Shown: positions 1-11,810 of the stretch, piece after piece
Layout: the number at the start of each line of letters is the position of its first letter
Numbering within the stretch: position 1 is the first letter of the stretch
Source of the DNA: Panax quinquefolius
Lineage: Eukaryota; Streptophyta; Magnoliopsida; Apiales; Araliaceae
Direction of reading: 5' to 3'
Assembly: GCA_020205615.1 (NCBI GenBank)
Contig: CM035167.1
Coordinates: forward strand, 139,824,568-139,888,567
Length of the DNA stretch: 64,000 nucleotides
Position numbers and translations under genes: made by a program
The notes under the pieces: model-generated
What the model was told of the DNA's origin: nothing
Seen by the model: only the letters and a program-made list of their open reading frames with translations
Database searches by the model: none

Positions 1-1404
1 CTTTGAGGAAGATCATTTCAAGCTTGCACATGGTAAACACAATATTCTTCTCCATCTTCTCGACATCACTGTGCTTAATTATAGTTGAGCAAATATCTCG
101 AAAGAAATTTGACAGTTCAGTCAATGCATCCATAACTTTTCAGGGTAACATCTCACGAAATGCAATTGGAATCAACTTCTGCATGAATACATGACAACCG
201 TGACTCTTGAATCCAGAAATTTTTAATTGCTCAACCTTACAATAACGTGTTATGTTCGACGCATATCCATCTGGGAGCTTCAACCCACTAACCCACTTAC
301 AGACGTCTTCAACTTGTTGTTTAGTAAGACTAAATGGAGCTTTAGGTTTCGTAGTGTTAGGGCGAAGCCACAATTCTGGCCTAATGCTCAATGCCTCCAA
401 ATCTTTTCGAGTATTGTCATTGTCTTTAATTTTACCACTCACATCTAACACGGTGTAAAACAAGTTCTCAAAAACATTCTTTTCTAGATGTATTTACATC
501 TATATAAATGATTTAATCAAATCAGGCTCCAATACTGGTAACTTAAACCATATAGGCAAATGTGTCCAATTATGAGTCTTCCGTGCTCCAAATGCTTCTC
601 AATTTCATCGTGTTCCTTCCCGTGAAAGGAAAATCAAGTTGATTCAACCACTCCAAGACCTCACCGCCTCGACACCACCAACAACCCCCTTCTTCTCTAT
701 CTTTCTTGTTGAACTGTGTAGACATCTTTACGTAATTGTGATCAAGAGGCAAGAATCTACGAAAAGTATCCAAAGAAACTATATTTCCGCCCACGCTTTT
801 AATCGGGTTGCCTTGCACATCCCCCATACACACTAGGCAGATGATTCCCGTGAGTTGACCAACCACTAACCATCCCAAGAGGAAAAGTCGGTGATAGTCC
901 ATAACAAAGGTCGCTTTCATCACAAAATTCTCGTGATCGATTTATCATACGTCCGAACCCCTGTCTCCCACAACATCTTTAGTTCATCCACTAACTAATC
1001 GAAGGTACACATTAAGATCTTTTGTAGGACTTTTATCCCCAAATGAGTAAAGTCAAAAAAAATATGGATTCCTCATGCACATTCACGGTGGAAGATTATA
1101 AATGACCATAATGACCGCCAAACCGAAAGTACCTACCGTGGCTAAAATTATTAAAAGGGCAAAAGCCATCGATGAGCCATGCCAAGCCTAACATTCCTAA
1201 CTTCTTTCGCAAACTCTAATAATTTACATCACTCTTCCATTCATCTCCATCTGCTTTGGGTGAGTCACCGACCAGCACGACATCCTCGCTCGATGCCAAC
1301 TCATATGTTAAGTCAGTATAAGGCGACATGAATAGCCTATTTGAAGTCTCAAAGCAAGTGGAAAGTATCGTAAGATTTTCCTGGGAACATGTTTCGACAT
1401 TCAC
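1..1404 (-). pseudogene. CACTA transposase (TNP2 / Transposase_21) relic
   Basis: Read on the minus strand, successive fragments follow the order of a plant TNP2 transposase. Around 1050-1110 there is a match to the NLPPWMC region. Next come a DFPGYGMLSGWST-like stretch and a CRRFLP-DH-like stretch (about 570-923). Bases 140-463 encode a block with the pattern LDVSGKIKDN...RKDLE...IRPEL, then VPDGYASNI and LKISGFKSHGCHVFMQ, which is characteristic of this family. The reading continues to the window edge through ALTELSNFFRDIC and MEKNIVFTMCKLE after one in-frame stop near 135. Several frameshifts and stops separate the fragments, so no intact transposase is encoded. Family assignment is firm; the element is almost certainly dead. 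Confidence 0.85.
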
Positions 1405-1439
1405 TTCTAGCTATAAACTGCTATTTTGCCAATGATGAT

Positions 1440-2481
1440 AAACTAAGTAAGTGGTACTTAGTTTATGAAAAATTTTATTTGGAATCTATAGAGACTACTT
1501 ATATATTTTATTTTATTTTATTTATTAAACTAAATTAAATTAAATTTTTTATTACTTTTTATTTTATTTTGTATTATATATATTATATAATTTTTAATGT
1601 TTTTATTAAATTAAATTAAATTAAATTAAATTTAGATTATTTAAATTAAATTAAATTTATTTTATTTTATTATTTTTATTTAATTTTTGTTATTGAATTG
1701 TATTTTATTTAATAAACTAAATTTATTTTATTTAATAAACTAAATTAAATTATATTTACTTTATTTTATTTTAGTAGTAGTAAAAACTAAGTAAATGGCA
1801 CTTAGTTTATGATTTATTAATATTGGGAAACTAATTACTAATACAATACATACAAGTCTGCAATTTCATAATTACGCGAAATTTACATCATAAATTCAAA
1901 GTAAATAACAAATATATCAAGATTAATAACAAATATATCAAGATTGAAACATTTACCGATGTTATACACTAAATGTAAGTCGCAACATAAGTTTGCAATC
2001 CCAATTTACACAAAAAGGTTTGCATAACATTAGGCATAACACAATTTCTAAGAACCCAATTTTCACAACAAGCTTAGGCAATTAACACAAATAATAACCC
2101 TTATAATTTCAAAGAGAATACAAATAGATATAACCCATTTAAGTAACACAAAAATAACCCATTTCTAAGCAGTAACACTTAAGTCCCAATTTCAAAGAAT
2201 GAATCCAAAATATATATAAGTAGCATAATTATCATCAATAGATATATATATATATAGTACCAATTTTAGTGTAATATGCACAATATCAAGGTGAAATTAT
2301 ACCTAATTATACAAATAAACCATTACTAACCTTAGGCCTTAGCTAATTTGAAAACCGGTTAAAGGAAGAGAAGGAGAAAGTAGAGTCCAACCCGGCCAGA
2401 ACGCGTCGTCGACGTCGACTTCGTAAGGAAGGGTCGCATGGCCGGAAGGGCCACAAAGTGGAAGGGTGGTTTAGGCGGTGG
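1440..2481. repeat. AT-rich, low-complexity interior of the CACTA element
   Basis: Bases 1500-1790 are nearly pure A/T with runs of TAAAT and TTTTATTTTA. Bases 1790-2330 are AT-rich without recognisable coding sequence. Around 2340-2480 the composition turns GC-rich (for example GTCGACGTCGAC near 2410). A copy of AAACTAAGTAA...GGCACTTAGTTTATGA sits at both 1437-1466 and 1785-1812, bracketing the AT-rich stretch. I see no gene here. Confidence 0.6.
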
Positions 2482-3614
2482 TGTGACAACCCCAAAATAG
2501 GTCCATTCCATCCAACCCATTCACGAGTCGCCAAATACATGGTAGAAAACAACTACAACTTTATTACAACAATTGTCGTGCAAAATACAATAACACGATA
2601 TCTTGTGAGTTTGGATACAAATATATATATCAATCGCGACTCTCATCCCAACCTTGGATAAGACGTCACAAATGACACTTCACATAAATGTATAGTCAAA
2701 ACTGCTTTTAGAAATTAGAATCTTTGGGAAGTGCTTAAGAAACCTTCGTATATGGGAGGCCATGCTTCAAGTTATGATAGATATCATATGGCCACGCAAT
2801 TATTTTTGGTTGACCCAATAGACCCCAAAGAAAAACGAGAAGATTACTATCATATTCTTCCCAATGGTGAGTCTTCTCTTGACTTATCATTATCTCCACT
2901 GTCTCAAATTGAGAATTATACTTCAAACAAACACCAAGATTATATAGGTAGTGCTCGTCAATATACTCAGCAAGTGGATGAGCACAACCCTGTCTTATGA
3001 TGACACGAGGTTGTATGTCATTAGACATCTTGTATGATAGTGGTAAAACACCCTTCCAACGTTGGGTTCGCCTCTCCCTATATGATTCACCAAACATAAC
3101 TACTAAAAGATGTATACAACACACTTGTCTATACTGTTTAGGGAGAACTCCACAGCTAGAGACCACCGTTCTATTCCCTTGTTACCCCCGCTCGACCCAG
3201 CTACACTTTTATTACCTGAAAGGAATTGTGAAGCAAAAGGGTGAGCACAACTAGCTCAGTAAAGAATATCATGACTAAAGATAATCAAATTATCAATAGC
3301 CTTCATCAATAACAAATCAGATATTTAGAACGTATGGTAGATGATAAAAATTTTAACCATAGTTGCAGTGGAACGAGCACTCCATTAGAAGAGTCAAATA
3401 GACAATACAATCTATTATCTTCTCCATGTTAAAAGTTCACCAACAATATTTTATCCCTGTAACATCAATCAACAGTTCCTTTCCACAATTATATGAATAT
3501 CTCATAATCATAATTGTGATTCTAAATTCCTCTTTGTACCCAGGACGAATATAATTTTCATCACATGTCTTTACCTGAAACATCAAAGATCATGGTTATA
3601 CCAAATCACAGTTC

Positions 3615-3890
3615 ATGTTCATAATCATACTAATAAATTCATCTTTGCACTACGGGCCAAAGATATTCATACACAATTCATCTTCGCACCACTGGCCAAA
3701 GATATTCAACAACAGGTCATCTTTGCACTACGGGCCAAAGATATTCATTAACAGTTCATCTTTGCACTACTGGCCAAAGATATTCATCAACAATTCATCT
3801 TTTGCACTACTGAGCCAAAGATATTCCTCAACAGCTCATATTTTCACTACTGAGCCAAATATATTAATATCTCAAAGAAATATATAATCA
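3615..3890 (-). repeat. Hairpin tandem array in solo LTR G
   Basis: Six to seven units of about 42 bp, each with CATCTTTGCACTAC-GGCCAAAGATATTCA on the plus strand (the reverse complement of the element sense). The arms ATCTTTG and CAAAGAT pair around a loop of about 10 nt. Degenerate units continue to about 4090. Confidence 0.85.
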
Positions 3891-4215
3891 TTTCAGAATT
3901 TATATAAACAATAATTATAACCATGTTGATCAATTCCCTTTGCAGACTTAAGCTAAAGATATTCAATTATAAATTCAATGGTCATGATCATACCAAATAT
4001 AATTCAACTTTTCACTATCGACCAAAGAGAACCCTAGTAATGATCATACCAATAATCTACTCATCTTTACACTCCAAAGAAAAGAGAATTTCAACATCGG
4101 GGTTATAAAAATATTATATATGATAATAAAATCAATATAATCAATATATAGTTTTAATCTCCAGAGTAATATTCATAAATCAACTATAATTTGGTTAGAA
4201 AAAGAAATCAATTTT

Positions 4216-4290
4216 GTAGTGAATAGTACTCGTGAATAGTAACTCGTGAATAAGAACTCATGAATAAGAACTCATGAATAGTAACCCCGA
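4216..4290 (-). repeat. 14-bp ACTATTCAC array in solo LTR G
   Basis: About six copies of GTGAATAGTAACTC or ATGAATA(A/G)GAACTC in tandem, the reverse complement of the array found in every other LTR here. Confidence 0.8.
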
Positions 4291-5190
4291 CACAAAAAGG
4301 TAGAAATTCTACAATAAAATTCATACCAATATTTCTAAGATAATGATATTAAAAGAATAACATTTCTTAAACTTATAAATAATTTATTTTAATTGTTTAC
4401 ACTTTTAAATAATGCATTTAATCATCATAAAATGCCAAACTTATAAAATTTTATCACCAATAACCAAAACCCTCATCAAAATCTGCATATACCACATATA
4501 TGATTCTCAAGCCATAAAATCATATTTTTCAATTTTCTTCCTTCAAATAACATATTTAACTCATTTATTCATAATTAGTCTATTTTTATGAAAAATACTA
4601 AATCAGTTCCAAAAATATTTCTTTTCTGGGATAGCATAATATAGTCCCATATTAAACATATATTTTTCTTAGAATTTTTAAAATTCATTTACTATTTTTT
4701 ATATGGCCAAAACCGCCGAATATTTAGACATTTATCATAAATTGTAATTTTATCCAAAAATTTTGAAATTTACAGAGTACACTGATATTATATAGATGTA
4801 CTCCCAATAAAAATTTCATCAATTTTGGAGTTAACCATAAGGAGTTATAAGGGTTTACTTTTAAAATAGTCTTTTTCCGTAAAATCCATAACTCTTAATC
4901 TATACATCCAAAATCACCATTTTTGGACACAATCAATAAAACTCATCAAGATATCATTTCAAATTTTTCCGTATTTTCTAAAGGTCAAGAAGTATGAAAT
5001 GAAAAAACATAATAACCCTTAAAATCCCTTACCTCAAAAAAGCGCAAAGATTTCGGAATATCGGATGAAAACCGAAGGAAACTTCTACTAAATAGCAACT
5101 CTCAAAGTATCTAAATACTCTCAAAAATATGCTTGATAATATAGAGAGAAAAAAACTTATTTACGGTGTGATTTTAATTCTAACTTAGCC

Positions 5191-5202
5191 TTATATTTAT
5201 AG
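5191..5202 (-). promoter_or_regulatory. LTR TATA box (solo LTR G)
   Basis: The reverse strand reads CTATAAATATAAGG, preceding the conserved CTAAGTTAGAATT and ACACCGTAAATAAG leader sequence. It matches the position of TATAAATAGAGG in sister LTRs. Confidence 0.6.
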
Positions 5203-6410
5203 AAAATTTTTGCAGACTTGACCGCAACCCGATGGCTTTATCTGCTACTATTCCCACCCACCACATTTGAAATAAAATTCAGCACATTTCTTCACCAACC
5301 ACAAGTGGGGCCCACTCAATTCTAGAATTTTCCACCAAAATCATTTATAAACCTAATTTACTCGAATCACCACCTCTTAAAATTCATAACAAATCATACG
5401 TTCATTTTAACGGTTCAAAATTTGTGGACATATACTCAACTTATATATGTATAACATATCCAAAAATTACAATGATCCAACGGTTTGATTAAAAATTATA
5501 ACTCACACAATATATCTCTCAAAAACACCGGGTTTAATTTTTAATACCTTCATTCCGACAAAAATACTAATAAAACACCTCAACATTAACTCCTTCATTT
5601 TTAACCACAATAAATATATCCAACATTTATATCCATATAAAATAAATATTTTCTTATCATATGAATCAATAATTAATTATTCAAAAATAATATTACGTAA
5701 TCACATTTATGACAACCGTGCCGCTCCTGGAAGAGGGCTTTCCAATAAGAATTTCTCCTTATTGGGGGGGCAATTAGGTGACCAAACCTCTCATTGAAGA
5801 ACTTTCTAGACATTGCCAATAATGCTATCTAATAATATTATTCAAATAATATGAATTATTGATCTGATAATGGGAAATACTGTGTAGTGACAATTATTGA
5901 AACAACAATAATATAAAATATAACCGCAACAATTATTGAATCAATAAAATAAAATATTGAACAGTAATTACTGTAACAATTATTGAGTAGTGCCTTCTTA
6001 TGTAAGGATCAATAATTCAAAAATACTGTGTAAAATCGTGTGCTACTGTGCAAACACGCGTATTACTATATTTTAACCACCGGGTATTCCAACAGTGTTA
6101 ACGGTAACTATTACGTCGTTATTTATAAAACTTAATTTTGTCATTTTCTTCATCCGACGGTTATTCTGTTATGGGGCCCACAAATGGTCAAGCTATTGTG
6201 GTCATATTAATATTCTCCGACGAGAAAGAATATTCCACGACCAAAACTAAAATTCCCAAACAACAATGAATATTTTATAACCACTTGTGTATTTTGAAAA
6301 AAAATTCATATATCACCCATAACTTTAAATTTTATCAATTTAACAATTTACTGAATAGTAATTATAAGAAAAATTGAATACTTTTATTTCATAAAATTCG
6401 GGGTCTTACA

Positions 6411-6950
6411 AGTGAAATTTGAGTCAGAGTAGTGAAGAGAGAGAGAGAGAGAGAGGCTAACGTGGCGGCAAGGGGAAAAGGTGGCCTTGTGAGGGACCAA
6501 TGGTGGATGGATGGATGGGGTGGGGAGGATGAGAGAAGGAAGGAGATCGACTGAGACTGAGAGAATGAGAGAGGGTGGGGCGGTGGGGATGAGATCGAGG
6601 AGGAGTGAGAGAGAGAAATAAAACGAGCGTCTGAAATGAAAAGGCAGTAGGTGAAAGGTTTTTATTTTTATCTCCGACGGAATGTCCGTTTGACATATGT
6701 CTCTCGAAAATAGTTTAAGTTCGAATTAAAAGTCTCTCGAAATTAATGTTTTTTCATCGAAATTACTTTTCGTGGTGGCGCCAAACTTGGCGCCAACTGG
6801 GGAGGACTAAGTTCGACTGAATTCCGTCCTAATTAATGTATTTCTGATGGACTTATATCCGACACATTATTCCCTCGGACATAATCGTATTTCAATTTAA
6901 TTTAATCCGTCGAGGATACGTCCACCGGAATAAAGCGGTTTCTTGTAATG
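6411..6950 (-). mobile_element. CACTA subterminal region and terminal inverted repeat
   Basis: This is the 5' end of the CACTA element, resumed after the solo LTR. A (GA)n tract lies at 6436-6455, followed by purine-rich low-complexity DNA to about 6620. From 6670 on, short motifs of the type CCGACGGA, GTCCGTT, TCCGACA and CCGTCGAGG recur on both strands, and a GGCGCCAA...TTGGCGCCAA inverted pair lies at 6776-6799. The terminal repeat occupies about 6936-6950. ORFs on the purine-rich tract are composition artefacts. Confidence 0.7.
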
Positions 6951-7083
6951 ACACCTTTCTATACTTTGCTAGGAGAACCTCCATGACTAGAGACCACCGC
7001 TCTATTTTTCCATTACCCTCGCCGACCCAAATACACTCTTATTACACGAAAAAATTGTGAAGCAAAAGGTGAGACACCTGACT
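6951..7083 (-). mobile_element. Old LTR E, first visible segment
   Basis: This aligns with LTR G at about 3118-3260 (CTAGAGACCACCG, then GTGAAGCAAAAGG), so it is the interior of a C-type LTR on the minus strand. Its left part lies beyond the CACTA element, outside the window. It resumes at 36895 and 40521 and ends at 42300. Confidence 0.75.
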
Positions 7084-7708
7084 TGTGACGCCCTCAAAAT
7101 AGGTATACATCACCCATTCTGAGTCGCCAAATACATGGTACAGAAACAAATACAACTTCATTAAACTGTGAGTTTAAATAAAGATAGAGAGTATAAAAAC
7201 TCAAAAGGAGTCCTCATTACAATTATTGATACACTATTTTAAAAATAGTGAGGACCGATAAAATAACTTTCTAGAACCATCACTCGCACTCCCCGACTAG
7301 TTCTCGCTATGTTCTCACCTCCCGAGAAGAAAAAATGAAACAAAAGGGTGAGCTCAACTAGCCCAAAGAAAGAATATTATGACTAAGATAATATACAACA
7401 AATTATCATTATTCTTCATAGGAATAATCGATAAAATATAATAGACAACAAGTTTTAGATCAACAATCGCAATGGGAAAAAAGAATCCATTAGAAGAGTC
7501 AAGTAGAGAAAGAATTCTACTATCTTCTAAGATTTAAAAGTCCATCATCAATATTTTATCCCTGTAACATCAATCAATATACATCTTGAATCAAATATTC
7601 ATCTTTGCACTACAGGCCAAAGATATTCATTTGTATCACCAGTTGGTCATGTTCATCTCAACACCTGTTCATCTTTGCACTACGGGCCAAAGATATTCAT
7701 TAGGTAAT
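7084..7708 (-). mobile_element. Solo LTR D, first segment
   Basis: It begins TGTGACGCCCTCAAAATAGG, the reverse complement of the right end of A/B-type LTRs. It contains the conserved tRNA-proximal block and the first hairpin units (7600-7700), and is interrupted at 7709 by element C. The left flank is TGACT (7079-7083) and the flank after its other end is CAACT, a 3/5 match. Total length without insertions is about 2.4 kb. Confidence 0.8.
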
Positions 7709-9112
7709 TGTAAGACCCCGAATTTTATGAAATAAAAGTATTCAATTTTTCTATTCAGTAATTGGTTAAATTGATAAAAGTTAAAGTTAAGGGTGATATA
7801 TGAATTTTTTTTTCAAAATAAGCAAGGGGGTATAAAGTATTCATTATTATCGGGGAATATTCGTTTGGTCGTGGAATATTCTTTCTGTTGGGGAATATTC
7901 GTACGACGGCGCAGCCATGTGTGGGCCCCATAACGGAAAGCGATTGGATGAAGAAAACGACAAATATAAGTTGGTTAAAAATAATGGCGTAGTTATTCTG
8001 AATTAAGATCATTGGAATACCCGTGGTTAAAATACGATGTCTGGCGTGGTTGCTAAAGAAAGATACCAGTATTGCACAATATTGTTGAATTATTGATCCT
8101 TACGTGAAGAAGGCACTACTCAATAATTTTCACGATGAATTCTTGCTCAATATTTTATTTTATTGATTCAATAATTGCTTTGCGTTGATATTTTATATTA
8201 TTGTTGTTCAATAATTGTCACACGCACATTATCTCCATTATCGGATCAATAATTCATATTATTTGAATAATATTATTAGATAGCATTATTGGCAATGTCT
8301 AGAAAGTTACATCAAGGAGAGGTTTGGTCACCTAATTGCGCTACCAAGATGAGAGAAATCCTTATCGAAAAGCCCCTCTTTCCGAAGCTACCGGTCATTA
8401 TAAATGTGATTACAGTAATATTATTTGTGAATAATTAATTATTGATTCATAAGATAAGAAAATATTTATTTGATGTGGATATAAATGATGGATTTATTTA
8501 TGTGGTTATAAGTGAAGGAATTAATGATGAGGTGTTTTATCAAGATTTGTCGAAATGGAGAACAAAATATGGGATTTTCGTAAAAATTAGTTTATTACTT
8601 GATTTTGTAAAATCCATAACTCTTTGTGTATAATGAGTTAAGAGATGAGCCATATATCAAAAGAAAGCCCTAGAAGTAAGCTAATCAGAGAAATTTGAAT
8701 CACCCAAAAATTCTTTGTAGATATTTCGTGGTGAAATTTTGAATGAAATCGGTTCAAGGACTAATAGTCCAAAAATCGATGTTCTTCACTATATTATGTG
8801 AGTTATAAATTTTGATCCGACTGTTGGATCGTTGTAATTTTGGATATGTTATACATACATAAGTTGAGTATATGTCCACAAATTTTGAACCGTTAAAAAT
8901 GAACGAATGATTTGTTATGAATTTTAAGAGGTGGCTGATTCTAAATTAGGTTTATAATTGATTTTGGTGGAAAATTCTAGAATTGAGTGGGCCCCACTTG
9001 TGGTTGGTGAAGAAATGTGCTGAATTTTATTTCAAATGTGGTGGGTGGGAATAGTAGCGAGTAAAGCCATCAAAGTTGCAGAGTTAAGTCTGCTGACGTC
9101 TTAACATTTTCC

Positions 9113-9124
9113 TATAAATAGAGG
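9113..9124 (+). promoter_or_regulatory. LTR promoter TATA box, element C 5' LTR
   Basis: TATAAATAGAGG, with a TTTTCC context upstream and a CT-rich stretch (TTCTCTCTTCTCTCTCTAG) about 45 bp downstream, typical of a plant core promoter with a pyrimidine patch. The same block is conserved in all LTR copies in the window. Confidence 0.8.
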
Positions 9125-10059
9125 GCTAAGTTAGAATTGAAAATCACACCGAAACAAAGTTTTCTCTCTTCTCTCTCTAGATTATTGAGTGTAATTTGTG
9201 AGTATTTAGATACTTGTTGAGTTGATATTCATCAGTGCAAGTTTTCTTCAGAGTCATATCCAATATCCAAAAGTCTTTACTTCTTTTTGAGGTAAGGGAT
9301 AGTAAGGGATAATAAGGGATTTTAAGGGTTATTATGTTTTTAGTTTCGAAATTTTTCTGAACCTTCAAAATTCTGGAAAAATTTAAAATATATTTTGATG
9401 AGTTTTATTGATTGTGTCCAAAATGGTGATTTTGGATGTATAGATTAAGAGTTATGAATTTTACGGAAAAGACTATTTTAAAAGTAACCGCTTATAACTC
9501 CTTGTGGTTAACTCTAAAATTGATAAAATTTTTATTGGGAGTACATCTATATAATATCAGTGTACTCTGTGAATTTTGGAATTTTTGGATAAAAGTACAA
9601 TTTATGATAAATGTCTAAATATTCGGCGGTTTTGGCCATATGAAAAATAGTAAATGATTTTTTAAAATTCTGAGAAAAATATATGTTCAATATGAGACTA
9701 TATTTTGATAAATCCCAGAAAAGAAATATTTTTGGAACTGATTTGGTATTTTTCATGAAAATGGACTAGTTATGAATAAATGAGTTAAATATGTTATGTG
9801 AAGGAAGAAAATTGAAAAATATGATTTTATGGCTTGAGAATCATATATGTGGTATATGCAGATTTTTGATGAGGGTTTTAGTTATTGGTGATGAAATCTT
9901 ATAAGTTTGGCATTTTATGATGATTAAATGCATTATTTAGTAAAGTGTAAACAATTAAAATAAATTGTTTATAAGTTTAAGAAATGTTATTCTTTCAATA
10001 TCATTATAATCGAAATATTGGTATGGATTTTATTGTGGAATTTCTACCTTTTGTGTGTC

Positions 10060-10290
10060 GGAGTTACTATTCACGATATATAGTACTATTCACGATACAA
10101 AGACTATTTATGTATGTAAAAGATTTATGTATATGACATTATTTACGATACTACTAGATTATGTACAAATACGAGTACTATTCATGAGTTACTATTCACG
10201 AGTTACTATTCATGAGTTACTATTCACGAAGTTACTATTCATGAGTTACTATTCACGAAAGTTACTATTCACTTCTGTACTATTCACAAT
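10060..10290 (+). repeat. 14-bp ACTATTCAC array, element C 5' LTR
   Basis: About ten copies of GAGTTACTATTCAC/T with small spacing changes; the densest run is 10180-10280. The unit alternates TTCACGAG and TTCATGAG. Confidence 0.9.
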
Positions 10291-10429
10291 AAAATTGGTT
10301 TCTTTTTCTCGACCAAATTATCGCTGATTTATGAATCTTACTCTTGAAATTAAAACCATGTTTTGATTATATTGTTTTATATAACATTCTTATAACCCTA
10401 ATGATGATATTTCTCTTTGACTTGAGTGT

Positions 10430-10910
10430 AAAGATGGGTAGATTATTGGTATGATCGTGACCATAGGTTCTCTTTGGCCAAGATGGTGCAAAAGTTGAAT
10501 TGTTGGTTGGTATGATCATGACCATTGAATTTACAATTGAATATTTTTAGCTTAAGTGCAAAGGTGAATTGATCAACATGGTTATAATTATTGTTATATA
10601 ACTTCCGAGATGATTATGTATTTCTTTGATATATGAATATCTTTTTGCTTTAAGTGCAAAGATGACTTGTTGATGAATATCTTAAATTTCAGTAGTGCAA
10701 AGATGAATTATTGATGAATATCTTTTGCAGTAATGCAAAGATGACTGTTGTTGAATATCTTTAGCTTTGTGAGTGCAAAAGATGAATTATTGATGAATAT
10801 CTTTGGCTTGTAATGCAAAGATGACCCGTTGTTGAATATCTTTAGCAGATAGTGTAAAGATGAACTGTTGATGAATATCTTTGGCCCGTGGTGCAAAGAT
10901 GAATTTATTA
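10430..10910 (+). repeat. Hairpin tandem array, element C 5' LTR
   Basis: Seven clear units of about 40 bp lie at 10640-10910, preceded by degenerate longer units from 10430. The unit core is GAATATCTTTGGC, a short variable loop, then GTGCAAAGATGA. ATCTTTG and CAAAGAT can pair in each unit. Confidence 0.9.
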
Positions 10911-11379
10911 GTATGATTATGAATGAGAACTGTGATTTGGTATAACCATGATCTTTGATGTTTCGGGTAAAGACAAGTGATGAAAATTATCTTTGTCTTG
11001 GATGAGGAAAGGAATTTAGAACTACAATTACGATTATGAGTTATACACGTGATTGTGGATGAAATTGTTGATTGATGTTACAGGATAAAACATTGTTGGT
11101 GGATTTTTAACATGGAGAAGACAATAGACTTTATAGTCTATTCGACTCTTCTAATGGATTGCTTCATTCACCGCAACTATGGTTGAAAAATTTTATCATC
11201 TACCATATGTTCTAAATCTCGATTTATTACATTGATGAAGACTATTGATAATTTATTTATCTTTAGTCATAATATTCTTTTATCGAGCTAGTTGTGCTCA
11301 CCCTTTTGTTTCACAATTCCTTTTCGGTAATAAAAGTGTAGTTTGCATTGAAGGGGATAGCGAGGAATAGAGTGGTGGT

Positions 11380-11810
11380 CTATAGATGTTGAGGTGAGGT
11401 GAATTTAACTTGGAATGGTGTTTTGTCACTATCATACAAGATGTCTAATGACATACAACCTCGTGTTATCATAAGACATGGTTGTGCTCATCCACTTCAC
11501 GAGTATATTTACAAGCACTACCTATATAATCTTGGTGTTTGTTTGGAGTATAATACCCAATTAGAGAGATGGAGATAATGATATGTCAAGAGAAGACTCA
11601 CCATTGGGAAGAATATGATAGTAATCTTCTCGTTTTTCTTTGGGGTTTATTGGGTTAACCAAGGATAATTCTGTGGCCATATGATATCTACCATAACCTA
11701 AAAGCATGGCCTCCCATATACGGAAGGTTTCTTGAGCACTTCCCAAAGATTCTAATTTCTAAAATGCTTTTTGACCGCACCTTTATGTAAGGTGTCATGG
11801 TGACGTGTTA
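11380..11810 (+). other. ORF-like block conserved in the long LTR subfamily
   Basis: A block near the 3' end of C-type LTRs is also present at 34530-34900 (C 3' LTR) and, inverted, at 2735-3110 (LTR G). In LTR G the element-sense strand is open for 143 codons, and the opposite strand is open for 89 codons. The opposite-strand translation keeps the pattern PKEKREDYYHILPNGESSLD in all three copies. I do not recognise a family. It may be a captured fragment or chance openness in a young repeat. Confidence 0.4.

Larger units (their letters stand above)
2482..6410 (-). mobile_element. Solo LTR G, long (C-type) gypsy LTR, minus strand
   Basis: It begins TGTGACAACCCCAAAATAGG and ends ATTCGGGGTCTTACA, the reverse complements of the right and left ends of the C-type LTRs, and aligns along its whole length with the 7709-11985 LTR. 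It is about 3.9 kb with no internal region attached, so it is a solo LTR left by recombination between two LTRs. Flanks are GGTGG (2477-2481) and AGTGA (6411-6415), a 3/5 match whose two mismatches are both G/A, suggesting an aged 5-bp target duplication. The flanking DNA on both sides belongs to the CACTA element. Confidence 0.85.
1..6950 (-). mobile_element. CACTA (En/Spm) transposon, right-hand end, interrupted by a solo LTR
   Basis: The element enters from the left edge of the window and ends at 6950, where the reverse strand reads CATTACAAGAAACCG, a one-base variant of the usual CACTACAAGAAA terminal inverted repeat. TNP2-type transposase remnants lie on the minus strand at 1-1404, so the right end is the 5' side of the transposase gene. 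Bases 6411-6950 hold repeated short motifs of the TCCGTCGG / TCCGACGG type, as expected of CACTA subterminal repeats. A solo LTR (2482-6410) splits the element. The DNA after 6950 is the interior of an old gypsy LTR, so the CACTA element jumped into that LTR. The other end, and so the 3-bp target duplication, is outside the window. Confidence 0.8.

Noticed and set aside
6457..6696. Minus-strand ORF rich in serine, proline and histidine
   Set aside because: It is a translation of purine-rich low-complexity DNA in the CACTA subterminal region.
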